Below are positions 8,582 to 17,306 of a stretch of 64,000 nucleotides of DNA, one piece after another. How positions within the stretch are numbered: the first letter of the stretch is position 1; every line of letters starts with the position of its first letter. The notes beneath the pieces were generated by a model. That model ran no database searches. It was given only the letters and a program-made list of their open reading frames with translations, and was not told where the DNA came from. This stretch comes from Saprospiraceae bacterium (GTDB lineage Bacteria > Bacteroidota > Bacteroidia > Chitinophagales > Saprospiraceae). Made by a program: the position numbers and the translations under genes. The DNA is taken from positions 434,001 through 498,000 of the forward strand of contig CATQHI010000003.1 in assembly GCA_958295895.1 (NCBI GenBank), in the 5' to 3' direction.

Positions 8582-9838
8582 CTACTGGATCGCGTCGTTG
8601 CGCCACAGGTGTACGAATTGGTGCTGGTCCCAGCCGATGCTGATCAGGTCCAAATCACCATCGCCGTCCATGTCGTAGGGCTGAGCTCCGAGGTGGCTTT
8701 CTTTCCCGCGGTCGATTTCCTGGCGGGTGAAAGTGCCGCTGCCGTCGTTAAGCCAGACCTGTAGGCTAAGTGCCTCGCCTTTGTGCTCGCTGGTGACGAC
8801 ATCGATATCGCCGTCCTGGTCGAGGTCCGGCAGACTCAAATTATTCATGCTGTACTGCGTCACGATCTTTTCGCGCAGCCAGCCAGTGTCACGCTGGAAG
8901 TAGGCGAACAGACTGGCATCGGGCTCCAGGCCCGGGTAGCGCTCCTCGGCAATCACCACGTCGGTCATGTCATCGCCGTCGAGGTCGGCGGCCTCTACCC
9001 GGTCGGTGGCATAGACGGTGGTTCCGATCTCGTGGCGCTGCCAGTCATCGGTAATGGTGCCGGGGTTTTCGAACCAAACGACTACGGTAGGAACTTCAGG
9101 ATCGCCGCCTTCCGTGCGAAAGCCACTGATCAGATCCAGGTCTCCATCGCCGTCGATGTCGGTCACGCTGAAGCCCTCATCGGAGGCGTCCTTACCTGCT
9201 AGCGTCACAGTCCACGGCATGTCGCTACTGGGGTCCAAAATGAAGAGCCCCCCTAAGCTGGCATAGATCACCTCATCCCCCCCGTGGCCGGCAAACACAT
9301 CCGCCACCTTGTAGCCCTGCCCGTTGTGGTGGCCGGTAGCGGGTACCTGAGCGACTACCCGTCCGTTGGTCCAGTCCGCACCGTCGTCACTACCGGTAAA
9401 GAGGTACACATTCGGCAGCGCTTCGGCTAGAATAGCGGGCTTTCCCTCGTAGTTGATGATTAGGTTAGCGTCTACGTTACGGCCTAGATCGAGCTTTTCC
9501 CAGGTCCCGGTCATATCAGCGCCGGGGTTCAGGTAGACGTTGCGCCCGGAGACGATGTCCATGTACCCATCGTCGTTCAGATCGCCGGCGGCCAGGCCGA
9601 AGTAGCGCAACCACTCCGGCTCATCGAAGTCGCCCCACATGGCTTTGCTGCTGTCTACCTCGATGTAGGTCCAGCTGTCGGTGGGTAAGACGTCCGGTAC
9701 GGAAGACGCATCGGTGCCGTAGACTGCCCCGATGCCGTCGTTGTAGCCGCGTTTAAAATCTTCCACAGGATTGCCGCAGCCAAAGCAGAGGTAGGCGGCG
9801 GCTAGTAGTAGGGCGTAGCGGTAGTACTTCCTAGTCAT
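8582..9838 (-). CDS. FG-GAP/VCBS repeat lipoprotein
   Basis: A 418-residue exported protein with an N-terminal hydrophobic signal ending in CFGC, probably lipidated, although the -3 residue is not the usual Leu. It is built from FG-GAP-type beta-propeller blades, each carrying an Asp-rich calcium loop (LNDDGYMDIVSG, IDGDGDLDLISG, LDGDDMTDVVIA, LDQDGDIDVVTS, MDGDGDLDLISI). It abuts the upstream paralogue with no gap. By family it is a surface beta-propeller; the ligand is unknown. Confidence 0.85.
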   Translation of the reverse strand: MTRKYYRYALLLAAAYLCFGCGNPVEDFKRGYNDGIGAVYGTDASSVPDVLPTDSWTYIEVDSSKAMWGDFDEPEWLRYFGLAAGDLNDDGYMDIVSGRNVYLNPGADMTGTWEKLDLGRNVDANLIINYEGKPAILAEALPNVYLFTGSDDGADWTNGRVVAQVPATGHHNGQGYKVADVFAGHGGDEVIYASLGGLFILDPSSDMPWTVTLAGKDASDEGFSVTDIDGDGDLDLISGFRTEGGDPEVPTVVVWFENPGTITDDWQRHEIGTTVYATDRVEAADLDGDDMTDVVIAEERYPGLEPDASLFAYFQRDTGWLREKIVTQYSMNNLSLPDLDQDGDIDVVTSEHKGEALSLQVWLNDGSGTFTRQEIDRGKESHLGAQPYDMDGDGDLDLISIGWDQHQFVHLWRNDAIQ

Positions 9839-11068
9839 CTATTTGCTACCTTTTGTCTCGTTGCGGAGTAGGTAGAGCGTCTTAGCCTCATGTTCCGGTA
9901 GGCGGAAAATGTCGTAATCACCGTCGCCCTCAAAGTCGGCTACGCGGCCGTTGTAGATGCCGCCCTGAGCAATCACGTCCTCCGTGAAGTTGCCGCTGCC
10001 GTCGTTGACCAGTACCATGACCTCGAAGTGATCCACGTTCAGATTGACTGCGCGGCCCTTATTGATGCCGGTCACGATGTCCATATCTCCGTCCAGGTCC
10101 ATATCGAACACTTGTAGGGTGTGGGCGGCCGGAATGCTGTCGAGAATGATAGTCTCAGTCCACTGCCCATCGTCTCCCCGCGCGTACATCGCCAGGGGGT
10201 AGCCGGCCCGCTCGCTGTGGGTCACGAAGACCTCCGGGCGGCCATCACCGTCCATATCGGCTACGGCGTTTTTGGTGCCATCGGCGCTCCAGTCGCCGGT
10301 CTGATCGTGCCAGCGGGCGTTGAGTTCCTCGCGGGCCCACTCTCCCTTCAGGTCGCCGCCGGGGTTCAGGAATACGTAGCCATTGACGGCCACATCCACG
10401 TCGCCATCGCCGTCCAGGTCGCCTACGTCCATTCCCTCGTGCAGGCCCGGGGCCGTCAGATCGGCCACCATCGTAGAAGTACCATCCTCGTTGCTCCGGT
10501 GGATGCGCAGGTTGTGTTTTTCGTAGGTGAGTACGGCCAGGTCGTTACGGCCGTCGCCATCGAAATCGGCGATACTCAGATCCTTCACCGCCCCCTGCGC
10601 ATCACCCACGGTGTGGGGCGTCCAGTCGGGTGCCTCGTACCAGAAGACCTCGGCCGGGGCGGCGGCATCGTCCCATTCACCGGTGTGCTTGACGGCCAGT
10701 ACGTCCACGTCGCCATCACCGTCCATATCGCCGGTTTCCAGGTCACCGGAGGCGAAGGTGCCGCCGGTGGGGGGTGCTTCGGCAATGATCGTCTCCTGCC
10801 AGATGCCGTCGGCGGTCTGTCCGCTGCGGTAGGCCAGGTAGCCGCCGTGGGCATTGTTGTTGATGTACACGGCGTCCATGAGTCCGTCGCCGGTGACGTC
10901 CCCGATTGTGAGGGCCCACCAGGTATTGGCCGTGTCCATGATCTCGTGGCTGGTGAAGGTCATGGCTGGTTGTTGCTCCCCCACGGCGTCGGTCGATTCG
11001 GCTTCGGCGGGGCCATCGTTGCCGCAGGCGTACAGGGTGAGCAAGAAGAGAAAGCTGAGGTAGCGCAT
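9839..11068 (-). CDS. FG-GAP/VCBS repeat lipoprotein (paralogue)
   Basis: A 409-residue lipoprotein with signal and lipobox LYAC (Cys at residue 15). It contains seven Asp-rich calcium loops, including VTGDGLMDAVYI, MDGDGDVDVLAV, FDGDGRNDLAVL, LDGDGDVDVAVN and FEGDGDYDIFRL. It is first in the five-gene operon FG-GAP, FG-GAP, selU, dctQ, dctM; its TAG stop directly abuts the next ATG. The long plus-strand ORF opposite it is a shadow created by these repeats. Confidence 0.87.
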   Translation of the reverse strand: MRYLSFLFLLTLYACGNDGPAEAESTDAVGEQQPAMTFTSHEIMDTANTWWALTIGDVTGDGLMDAVYINNNAHGGYLAYRSGQTADGIWQETIIAEAPPTGGTFASGDLETGDMDGDGDVDVLAVKHTGEWDDAAAPAEVFWYEAPDWTPHTVGDAQGAVKDLSIADFDGDGRNDLAVLTYEKHNLRIHRSNEDGTSTMVADLTAPGLHEGMDVGDLDGDGDVDVAVNGYVFLNPGGDLKGEWAREELNARWHDQTGDWSADGTKNAVADMDGDGRPEVFVTHSERAGYPLAMYARGDDGQWTETIILDSIPAAHTLQVFDMDLDGDMDIVTGINKGRAVNLNVDHFEVMVLVNDGSGNFTEDVIAQGGIYNGRVADFEGDGDYDIFRLPEHEAKTLYLLRNETKGSK

Positions 11069-11086
11069 GGATGGGTGAGTTAAGTC

Positions 11087-11174
11087 GGGCGGGGTCGCGG
11101 GTGCACTATGGATGGCAGGAGCGCGAGCGCGTTAGTGAGGTAGTTCGATGAAGGTTGCACCGGCGGCCCCGCCC
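11087..11174. repeat. Long inverted repeat built from the dispersed G+C-rich element
   Basis: Arms at 11087-11105 (GGGCGGGGTCGCGGGTGCA) and 11156-11174 (TGCACCGGCGGCCCCGCCC) are complementary over 19 bp with one wobble and one mismatch, around a 50-nt loop. Both arms are variants of the unit seen at 4275-4296 and 61096-61117. The repeat lies between the divergent FG-GAP operon and rimK-like gene. Confidence 0.65.
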
Positions 11175-11232
11175 GCAAAATCGGTCTGCAACGGGGTACG
11201 CCGGACGGGGGAAAGATAGCCAAAAGCGAACT

Positions 11233-11240
11233 TACCTTTG
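11233..11240 (+). promoter_or_regulatory. -7 box of the rimK-like gene
   Basis: TACCTTTG, a perfect TAnnTTTG match, followed by only 5 nt (cggcc) before the ATG at 11246. The mRNA is predicted to be leaderless. No clear -33 motif was seen. Confidence 0.6.
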
Positions 11241-11245
11241 CGGCC

Positions 11246-12118
11246 ATGCGGATGACCGTTTTTTCCCGGGGGCCCGGATTGTACAGTACGCGGCGGCTAG
11301 TGGAAGCCGGGGAAGAAAGGGGGCACGAGGTGGAGGTGGTGGACCACGCCCTGTGCAGCATGTACCTGAGCGGGGGGAAGAGCGCGCTGCTCCATAATGG
11401 CTCGCCGCTCCGCTTGGGTGAGGTGGCCATACCGCGTATCGGGGCCAACATAACGAGTCGGGGCGTGTCGATCATCCGGCAGCTGGATGTACTCGGCGTG
11501 CCGCATACGCTACCGGCCGATGCGCTCCTACTGGCGCGCGATAAGAGTTGCTGTCTGCAGCAACTGACGGCGGCGGGGATCGACGTGCCGCGTACGGTGC
11601 TCTGTTTTTCGATCTTCGAGGCGCGGCTGATCGCTAAAAAACTAGCCCCATTCCCGGTGGTGGTCAAGCTGCTGGAAAGCACCCACGGGGTCGGCGTGGC
11701 GCTGGCCCACAACATGTACCAACTGGAGCGGCTGGTGGAGGGCTTTTTGCAACTGCAGGACCGGGTGCTACTGCAGGAATACATTCGCGAATCACGGGGC
11801 AGCGACATCCGCGCGCTAGTGGTCGGTAAGCGCATCGTGGCCACGATGGAGCGGACGGCCGCCGAGGGGGAATTTCGCGCCAATATGCACCGGGGGGCCT
11901 CGGCGGTGCCGGCCACCCTGAGTGAGGCCGATGAAGCCCTGGTCCTCCGCACTGCGGCGCTGATCGGGGTAGAGGTAGCGGGGGTCGACCTGATTCCCAG
12001 CAAGCGCGGTCCGCTGGTGATGGAGGTCAATGCCAGTCCCGGCCTGGAGGGCATCGAGGGCACTACGGGGGTAGACATTGCCGGGGCCATCATCGAACAC
12101 GCAGCCAGTAAAGTATGA
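11246..12118 (+). CDS. RimK-like ATP-grasp ligase
   Basis: A 290-residue ATP-grasp amide ligase of the RimK family (ribosomal protein S6 or peptide glutamylation in known members). Landmarks are the N-terminal MTVFSRGPGLYSTRRLVEA region, PRIGANITSRGVSIIRQL, the ATP-binding VVVKLLESTHGVGVALA loop, LLQEYI, and the metal-binding end VMEVNASPGLEGIEG. It overlaps the following M14-type hydrolase by ATGA, which suggests a ligase/hydrolase pair acting on the same product. The acceptor protein is not known. The 337-aa minus-strand ORF over this gene is a shadow. Confidence 0.85.
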   Translation: MRMTVFSRGPGLYSTRRLVEAGEERGHEVEVVDHALCSMYLSGGKSALLHNGSPLRLGEVAIPRIGANITSRGVSIIRQLDVLGVPHTLPADALLLARDKSCCLQQLTAAGIDVPRTVLCFSIFEARLIAKKLAPFPVVVKLLESTHGVGVALAHNMYQLERLVEGFLQLQDRVLLQEYIRESRGSDIRALVVGKRIVATMERTAAEGEFRANMHRGASAVPATLSEADEALVLRTAALIGVEVAGVDLIPSKRGPLVMEVNASPGLEGIEGTTGVDIAGAIIEHAASKV

Positions 12119-13074
12119 ACGAGATCACCCCCCTGACGGTCGCCAACGGCGAGTTTTACCCCGGTCAGTCGGGGGTGGTGGAGCTGGTGGCCGGACAGCT
12201 ACCGAGCGGGAGTCCGGTGTCGATCAAGGCCCACGTGTTTCGGAGTTACAAGCCGGGGCCTACCCTGCTGTTTCTGGCCGGGGTGCACGGCGACGAGATC
12301 AACGGCGTAGAGATCCTGCGGCGCGGCCTGAAGCTAAAGCTATTCGACAGCCTCACGGCGGGTACCGCGGTGGTGGTACCGCTACTCAATGTGTACGGTT
12401 TCGATAACTTTCGGCGCGACGTGCCGGACGGAAAGGATGTGAATCGCAGCTTCCCGGGCAGTGCCACCGGCTCGCTGGCCAGTCGGGTAGCCTACGGACT
12501 GAGCAAAAACCTACTGGCGCACTGCGACCTGGCCGTGGACTTCCACACCGGCGGGCGGGGCGTATTCAACTTTCCGCAGATCCGCTACTCCCCGGACGAT
12601 GAGGGTGCGCTGCAGGCCGCCGAGCAGTTCGCGCCGCCCGTGCTGCTGGCCGCGCGGGCCCCGGTGAAGTCGCTGCGGCGATCGGCCCTAAAGTCGCTGG
12701 GCCTCTCCGTACTCACCTACGAGGGCGGGGAAAATCTACGCTACGACGGGCGTAGTATCTCCGAAGGGATGGCCGGCATTCGGCGGCTGCTTGAGGCCCG
12801 GGAGATGCTGGCCCCCGTGAATGGGATAGACGAGCGGCAGCCCATACGTATCACCAATAGCAGCTGGGTGCGGGCCGGTCGGGCGGGGCTATTTCAGTGG
12901 ACGAAGCGGAGCGGGTTCCCGGTCCGAAAGGGGGAGCCGATCGGCACCATCTTCGATCCGCACGGGGTACGGCCGAACAAGCGCATCCTGGCACCGCGTA
13001 ACGGCTTCATCATCGGTCATAACAATGCGGCGCTGGTGGGACAGGGGGATGCGTTATTTCACATTGGGTACTAA
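12115..13074 (+). CDS. Succinylglutamate desuccinylase/aspartoacylase family zinc hydrolase
   Basis: A 319-residue M14-clan zinc carboxypeptidase-like amidohydrolase. The zinc ligands are visible in FLAGVHGDEINGVEIL, with the third His in AVDFHTGG. GKDVNRSFPG is the substrate-binding Arg region and LTYEGGENL holds the catalytic Glu. The C-terminal barrel (APRNGFIIGHNNAALVGQGDALFHIG) resembles aspartoacylase. Coupling to the RimK-like ligase (4-bp overlap) suggests removal or trimming of the ligase product; this is inference from context. Confidence 0.85.
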   Translation: MNEITPLTVANGEFYPGQSGVVELVAGQLPSGSPVSIKAHVFRSYKPGPTLLFLAGVHGDEINGVEILRRGLKLKLFDSLTAGTAVVVPLLNVYGFDNFRRDVPDGKDVNRSFPGSATGSLASRVAYGLSKNLLAHCDLAVDFHTGGRGVFNFPQIRYSPDDEGALQAAEQFAPPVLLAARAPVKSLRRSALKSLGLSVLTYEGGENLRYDGRSISEGMAGIRRLLEAREMLAPVNGIDERQPIRITNSSWVRAGRAGLFQWTKRSGFPVRKGEPIGTIFDPHGVRPNKRILAPRNGFIIGHNNAALVGQGDALFHIGY

Positions 13075-13083
13075 CCAGCGACT

Positions 13084-13998
13084 ATGTCAGTACAGGTAGA
13101 GGGACTCACGAAGCGGTACGGCGATCAGCTTGCCCTGGATGGCATCAGCTTTCGGGCCAAACCGGGTGAGGTATTAGGCTTCCTCGGACCCAACGGAGCG
13201 GGTAAGACCACCACCATGAAAATACTGACCTGCTACCTGAGCCAGACCGAGGGTACGGCCACCGTGGCGGGCCACGACGTGACTACCGATAGTCTGGCGG
13301 TGCGGCGGGCGGTGGGCTACCTACCGGAGCACAATCCACTGTACCGGGATATGTACGTGCGGGAGTACCTACAGTTTGCCGCCCATACGAACGGGGTGAC
13401 TGACGCCAAGGCGCGCATCGCTACCCTCATCGAGCGCACCGGACTCGGGCGGGAAGCACACAAGCAGATCGGAGCGCTCTCGAAGGGCTACCGGCAGCGG
13501 GTGGGGCTGGCGCAGGCGCTGTTGCACGATCCGGCGGTGCTGATCCTGGATGAGCCGACGAGCGGGCTTGACCCCAATCAGTTGGCGGAGATCCGGGCGC
13601 TGATCCGGGAGCTGGGGAAGGAGAAGACGGTGATTTTCAGTACCCACATCATGCAGGAGGTGCAGGCAATCTGTGACCGGGTGGTGATTATCGACCGGGG
13701 CAAATTAGTAGCCAATGATCCCATCGAGCGGCTGGAGCGAAGGTTACGGGGGGAGCGGTCGCTACTGGTGGAGTTTGACCGGGCGGCGGATGTCGATGCG
13801 CTAGAACGGATTCCTGGGGTGAAGCGGGTAGCCACCGTCTCCCCACCCGCCCGCTACCGCCTGTATCTGGAGCAGGACACGGAAGTGCGGGCCGCCGTAT
13901 TTCATTTTGCGGTGGCGCAGGACCTTACTCTGCTGACCCTCACCCCCGAGGTGCTGAGCGTGGAGGAGGTCTTCCGGGCCCTCACTACCGCCGGATAA
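13084..13998 (+). CDS. gldA: Gliding-motility ABC transporter ATP-binding subunit GldA
   Basis: A 304-residue ABC ATPase. Walker A is GPNGAGKTTT, the signature LSKGYRQRVGLAQALLHDP, Walker B LILDEPTSGLDPNQ, and the switch His is in FSTHIM. The C-terminal extension (residues about 215-304) matches the GldA/NatA group. GldA acts with GldF and GldG, and is needed for gliding in Flavobacterium johnsoniae. gldF lies one gene downstream; gldG is absent here. Confidence 0.87.
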   Translation: MSVQVEGLTKRYGDQLALDGISFRAKPGEVLGFLGPNGAGKTTTMKILTCYLSQTEGTATVAGHDVTTDSLAVRRAVGYLPEHNPLYRDMYVREYLQFAAHTNGVTDAKARIATLIERTGLGREAHKQIGALSKGYRQRVGLAQALLHDPAVLILDEPTSGLDPNQLAEIRALIRELGKEKTVIFSTHIMQEVQAICDRVVIIDRGKLVANDPIERLERRLRGERSLLVEFDRAADVDALERIPGVKRVATVSPPARYRLYLEQDTEVRAAVFHFAVAQDLTLLTLTPEVLSVEEVFRALTTAG

Positions 13999-14014
13999 CT
14001 ACCTTTAGCCCGTG

Positions 14015-14662
14015 ATGAAGTGGCTCGTGGTACTGGTGTTTCCCTTCTGTCTGCTGGCCCAGGACCGGACCTTCGACGCGGATTTTCGCTTCGCCGACGG
14101 TGTGTACCTTTCGAACGCTAGCCTGCTGGCTAACCGGCCGGATGTCTCCTGGGAGAGGATAACCGGTGAGATGGTACAGTTGCCGGATGATTACCGGGTG
14201 CAGGTCGACAATTTCGGCTACCGCGAACGCGATTACGCTCCCCCCTACGCCATTGCGCTGGACGGGCTACCCTACTACTTCGTCCGGGAAGACAGCAAGC
14301 GGGGTTTTCACGAATTCGCCGGTTTACGCAGCGTGGGGCGCTACGCTACGTTGCAGTACGATACGCTGATCTACAGCCGGCAACTGATGAAGGCCTACAA
14401 CCCCGTGAACGGTCAGGCCTTTCGGCAGGGCTACGTGGAGCGAGACCGGCAGCGGCGCCTGTATCGGATACTGGATAGCGCGACCGGAAAGCGACTGTCC
14501 TTCGACCACCCCACCGTGATGCGGCTGGTAGCCCGCGAAGAAGACCTGGTGGCCGCCCTGGAGCGTACCTCGCCGGACGATACCCCGAAGCTTCTGCGCG
14601 CACTGGAGCTCTACAACGAGCGCCACCCGCTGCTGCTGCCTACCCAAGATCGTACCCCCTAG
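14015..14662 (+). CDS. Hypothetical secreted protein between gldA and gldF
   Basis: 215 residues with a short signal peptide (MKWLVVLVFPFCLLAQ, predicted cleavage after AQ). I recognise no family. The mature part is rich in Tyr and Arg, with a DNFGYRERDYAPPYAIALDG segment. A TACCTTTA -7-like box at 14000-14007 ends 7 nt before the ATG; a GTG at 14012 is an alternative start. Its stop directly abuts the gldF ATG, so it is co-transcribed with gldF and may be functionally linked. Confidence 0.7.
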   Translation: MKWLVVLVFPFCLLAQDRTFDADFRFADGVYLSNASLLANRPDVSWERITGEMVQLPDDYRVQVDNFGYRERDYAPPYAIALDGLPYYFVREDSKRGFHEFAGLRSVGRYATLQYDTLIYSRQLMKAYNPVNGQAFRQGYVERDRQRRLYRILDSATGKRLSFDHPTVMRLVAREEDLVAALERTSPDDTPKLLRALELYNERHPLLLPTQDRTP

Positions 14663-15394
14663 ATGCTTGCCGTATACCGCAAGGAGATCAACGCCTTTTT
14701 CGCCAGTCTGATCGGCTACGTGGTGATCGGGGTGTTTTTGATCGTGACGGGGCTATTTCTCTTCGTGTTTCCCGAGACCAGCTTACTAAATTACGGCTAC
14801 GCGAGCCTGGGTCCGTTCTTTACCCTGGCCCCGAACGTGCTGCTCTTTCTGATCCCGGCCATCTGCATGCGCGCCCTGGCCGAGGAGCGACAGACCGGCG
14901 CTATCGAGCTCCTGGTGACCCGTCCGCTGACCGACTGGCAAATTATACTGGGTAAGTTTCTGGCCTGCGTGACGCTGGTGGTGATCGCGCTGCTACCCAC
15001 TATACTTTACTACTACTCGGTCTACCAGCTCGGCGAGCCCGTTGGCAATATTGACACCGGCGGCACCATCGGCAGCTACATCGGGCTGCTCTTTCTAAGC
15101 ATGGCCTTCGTAGCGATCGGACTCTTCGCCAGCGCGCTGACGACCAACCAGGTTGTCAGCTTTCTGCTGGCCCTGGCCCTCTGCTTCTGGTGCTACTTCG
15201 GCTTCGACTACCTGGCCTCTCTGCCCGTCTTCTACGGCAACGGCGACCGCCTCATTAGCAGTCTCGGCATGCAGGAGCACTTTCAGAGCCTGGGCCGCGG
15301 CCTCATCGATACGCGCGACGTGGTCTACTTCCTGAGCGTCACGGGCTTGTTTCTGTTGCTAACGGTGCTGAGCCTGGCGCGGCGGAAGTGGTAG
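14663..15394 (+). CDS. gldF: Gliding-motility ABC transporter permease subunit GldF
   Basis: A 243-residue six-helix ABC-2 type permease. The N-terminal KEINAFFASLIGYVVIGVFL and the following ICMRALAEERQTGAIELLVTRPLTDWQIILGKFLA are characteristic of GldF. It should pair with GldA and, in other Bacteroidota, with GldG encoded just downstream. Here the next gene is recQ, so GldG must be elsewhere or missing. Confidence 0.87.
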   Translation: MLAVYRKEINAFFASLIGYVVIGVFLIVTGLFLFVFPETSLLNYGYASLGPFFTLAPNVLLFLIPAICMRALAEERQTGAIELLVTRPLTDWQIILGKFLACVTLVVIALLPTILYYYSVYQLGEPVGNIDTGGTIGSYIGLLFLSMAFVAIGLFASALTTNQVVSFLLALALCFWCYFGFDYLASLPVFYGNGDRLISSLGMQEHFQSLGRGLIDTRDVVYFLSVTGLFLLLTVLSLARRKW

Positions 15395-15407
15395 TTTAGC
15401 CCCGAGC

Positions 15408-17306
15408 ATGCCTACCCCCCGAGACATCCTGCAACGGTACTGGAACTACCCTAGCTTCCGCCCCCTCCAGGAGGAGATCATTACCAGCGTGCTGGCGGGC
15501 CAGGATACCCTTGCGCTGCTGCCCACCGGTGGGGGAAAGAGCCTCTGTTTCCAGATTCCCGCGCTTGCACTCGAGGGCGTGACCCTGGTGGTATCGCCCC
15601 TCATCGCGCTGATGAAGGACCAGGTGCGCCAGCTCCGGGAGCGCGGCATCGTGGCCGAGGCCATCTACAGCGGACTGCGCACCAGCGACATTGATCGCAT
15701 CCTGGATAACGCCGTGTATGGCAACACCAAATTACTCTACCTAAGCCCCGAGCGTCTGCTTACCGACCTGGCGAAGGAGCGCATCCGCCGTATGCCAGTT
15801 TCACTGATCGCCGTCGACGAGGCGCACTGCATCAGCCAGTGGGGCTATGACTTTCGGCCGGCTTACCTGCGAATTGCGGAGCTACGGGAGTACCACCCAA
15901 AGGTGCCACTGATCGCGGTGACGGCCACGGCTACCCCCGAGGTGGTAACGGACATTCAGGATAAGCTATCATTCGGGAAGCGGCGGGGGGTGTTTCAGCA
16001 GAGCTTTGCGCGGGAGAACCTCTCGTACATCGTGCGGCACCCCCCGGGGAAGGAAGACCAACTCGTAAAGGTACTGGAGGGGGTGAGTGGTAGCAGCATC
16101 GTCTACGTGCGTAGTCGCGGACTCACTAAAGAGATCGCCCACAAGCTCAGCCGCCGCGGCATTCCCGCCGCAGCCTACCACGCCGGCCTCGAGCCGGCCG
16201 AAAAGGACCAACGGCAGGCCGACTGGATTGCCGATAAGCTACGCGTCATCGTGGCTACAAACGCTTTCGGGATGGGCATCGATAAGCCGGCCGTGCGTAC
16301 AGTGATTCATTACGGTCCGCCGGACAGCCCCGAGGCCTACTTCCAGGAGGCCGGCCGCGGGGGGCGGGACGGCAATCCAAGCTACGCCGTTATGCTGTAT
16401 CATCCGAGCGACGGGGAGCGGTTACTGCGCAACTGGACCTATAGCTATCCGCCCATCCCCGAGATAAAGCGCATGTACCGCGCCCTGGGCAGCTACTTGC
16501 AACTGGCCGTGGGCGGCGGGCAGGGCGAGACCTTTGAGTTCGATCTTACGCGCTTCAGTCAAAACTTCGGCTTCGACATCCGCCAGGCATACAGCGGACT
16601 CAAGGCGCTGGAACAATCGGGCTACATTATCCTCACCGAGGACCTCAAGCAGGCCGCCCAATTGCAGTTCATCGTACCTAAGGAACGGCTCTACGACTAC
16701 CAGCTCAAGAATCCACGGGTCGACAAGATGGTGAAGTCCATCCTACGCACCACCCAGGGTGCCTTCGTCAACCCGGTACAGCTGCGCGAGGGTTCACTGG
16801 CCAATTTCCTGCAACTCTCCGCCGAAGAACTGCGCCGCATCCTCGTCAAGCTGCGCGGGGATGGCGTCATCGACTACACCCCCGAGCGGCAGGGCCCGCA
16901 GGTGGTCTTCGTGGAAGAACGCATCGACCCCGATAACCTGCGTATCGATGAAGCCCGCTACAACTTTCTCAAGGAACGCGCCCGCCACCGTATCGATACC
17001 ATGATCGCCTACTGCGAGGGCAACGAGCGGTGCCGATCCCAGCAGCTGCTCCGCTATTTTGGCGAAGAGGATCCGCCCGCCTGCGGGAGTTGCGATGTGT
17101 GCCGCCGCCAGTCCGTGACACCCCCCACTAACCGACAGGTGTACGATAGGGTCATGGAGTTGTTACAGCCACGGGGTGAGGTCACTATCGGTACTGTGCT
17201 CCGGGCATTTAACGGCATGACCAGCCATACCGTGTCCGGATACCTCCAGGCATTAATTAATGAGGGTATCATCGTCAAGGACGGCGACAAACTTCGCCAT
17301 CCGTGA
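15408..17306 (+). CDS. recQ: ATP-dependent DNA helicase RecQ
   Basis: A 632-residue superfamily 2 3'-5' helicase. Motif I is LLPTGGGKSLCFQ (about residue 38), motif II AVDEAHCISQWGYDFRP, motif III VTATATPEV, and motif VI QEAGRGGRDG. A RecQ zinc-binding region follows, with Cys in YCEGNERC and PACGSCDVC. A winged-helix region and a short C-terminal helical stretch follow; I see no clear HRDC domain, so this is a short RecQ of the kind common in Bacteroidota. The downstream glycosyltransferase overlaps its stop by GTGA. Confidence 0.93.
   Translation: MPTPRDILQRYWNYPSFRPLQEEIITSVLAGQDTLALLPTGGGKSLCFQIPALALEGVTLVVSPLIALMKDQVRQLRERGIVAEAIYSGLRTSDIDRILDNAVYGNTKLLYLSPERLLTDLAKERIRRMPVSLIAVDEAHCISQWGYDFRPAYLRIAELREYHPKVPLIAVTATATPEVVTDIQDKLSFGKRRGVFQQSFARENLSYIVRHPPGKEDQLVKVLEGVSGSSIVYVRSRGLTKEIAHKLSRRGIPAAAYHAGLEPAEKDQRQADWIADKLRVIVATNAFGMGIDKPAVRTVIHYGPPDSPEAYFQEAGRGGRDGNPSYAVMLYHPSDGERLLRNWTYSYPPIPEIKRMYRALGSYLQLAVGGGQGETFEFDLTRFSQNFGFDIRQAYSGLKALEQSGYIILTEDLKQAAQLQFIVPKERLYDYQLKNPRVDKMVKSILRTTQGAFVNPVQLREGSLANFLQLSAEELRRILVKLRGDGVIDYTPERQGPQVVFVEERIDPDNLRIDEARYNFLKERARHRIDTMIAYCEGNERCRSQQLLRYFGEEDPPACGSCDVCRRQSVTPPTNRQVYDRVMELLQPRGEVTIGTVLRAFNGMTSHTVSGYLQALINEGIIVKDGDKLRHP

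Noticed and set aside
10121-11083. 320-residue plus-strand ORF opposite the FG-GAP lipoprotein
   Set aside because: An artefact of the repeated Asp/Gly codons of the FG-GAP loops on the other strand (it reads as repeated VHVAI/AVEVG strings).
11080-12093. 337-residue minus-strand ORF opposite the RimK-like gene
   Set aside because: Ser/Arg/Pro-rich low-complexity translation with no family features; fully antisense to a well-supported ATP-grasp gene.
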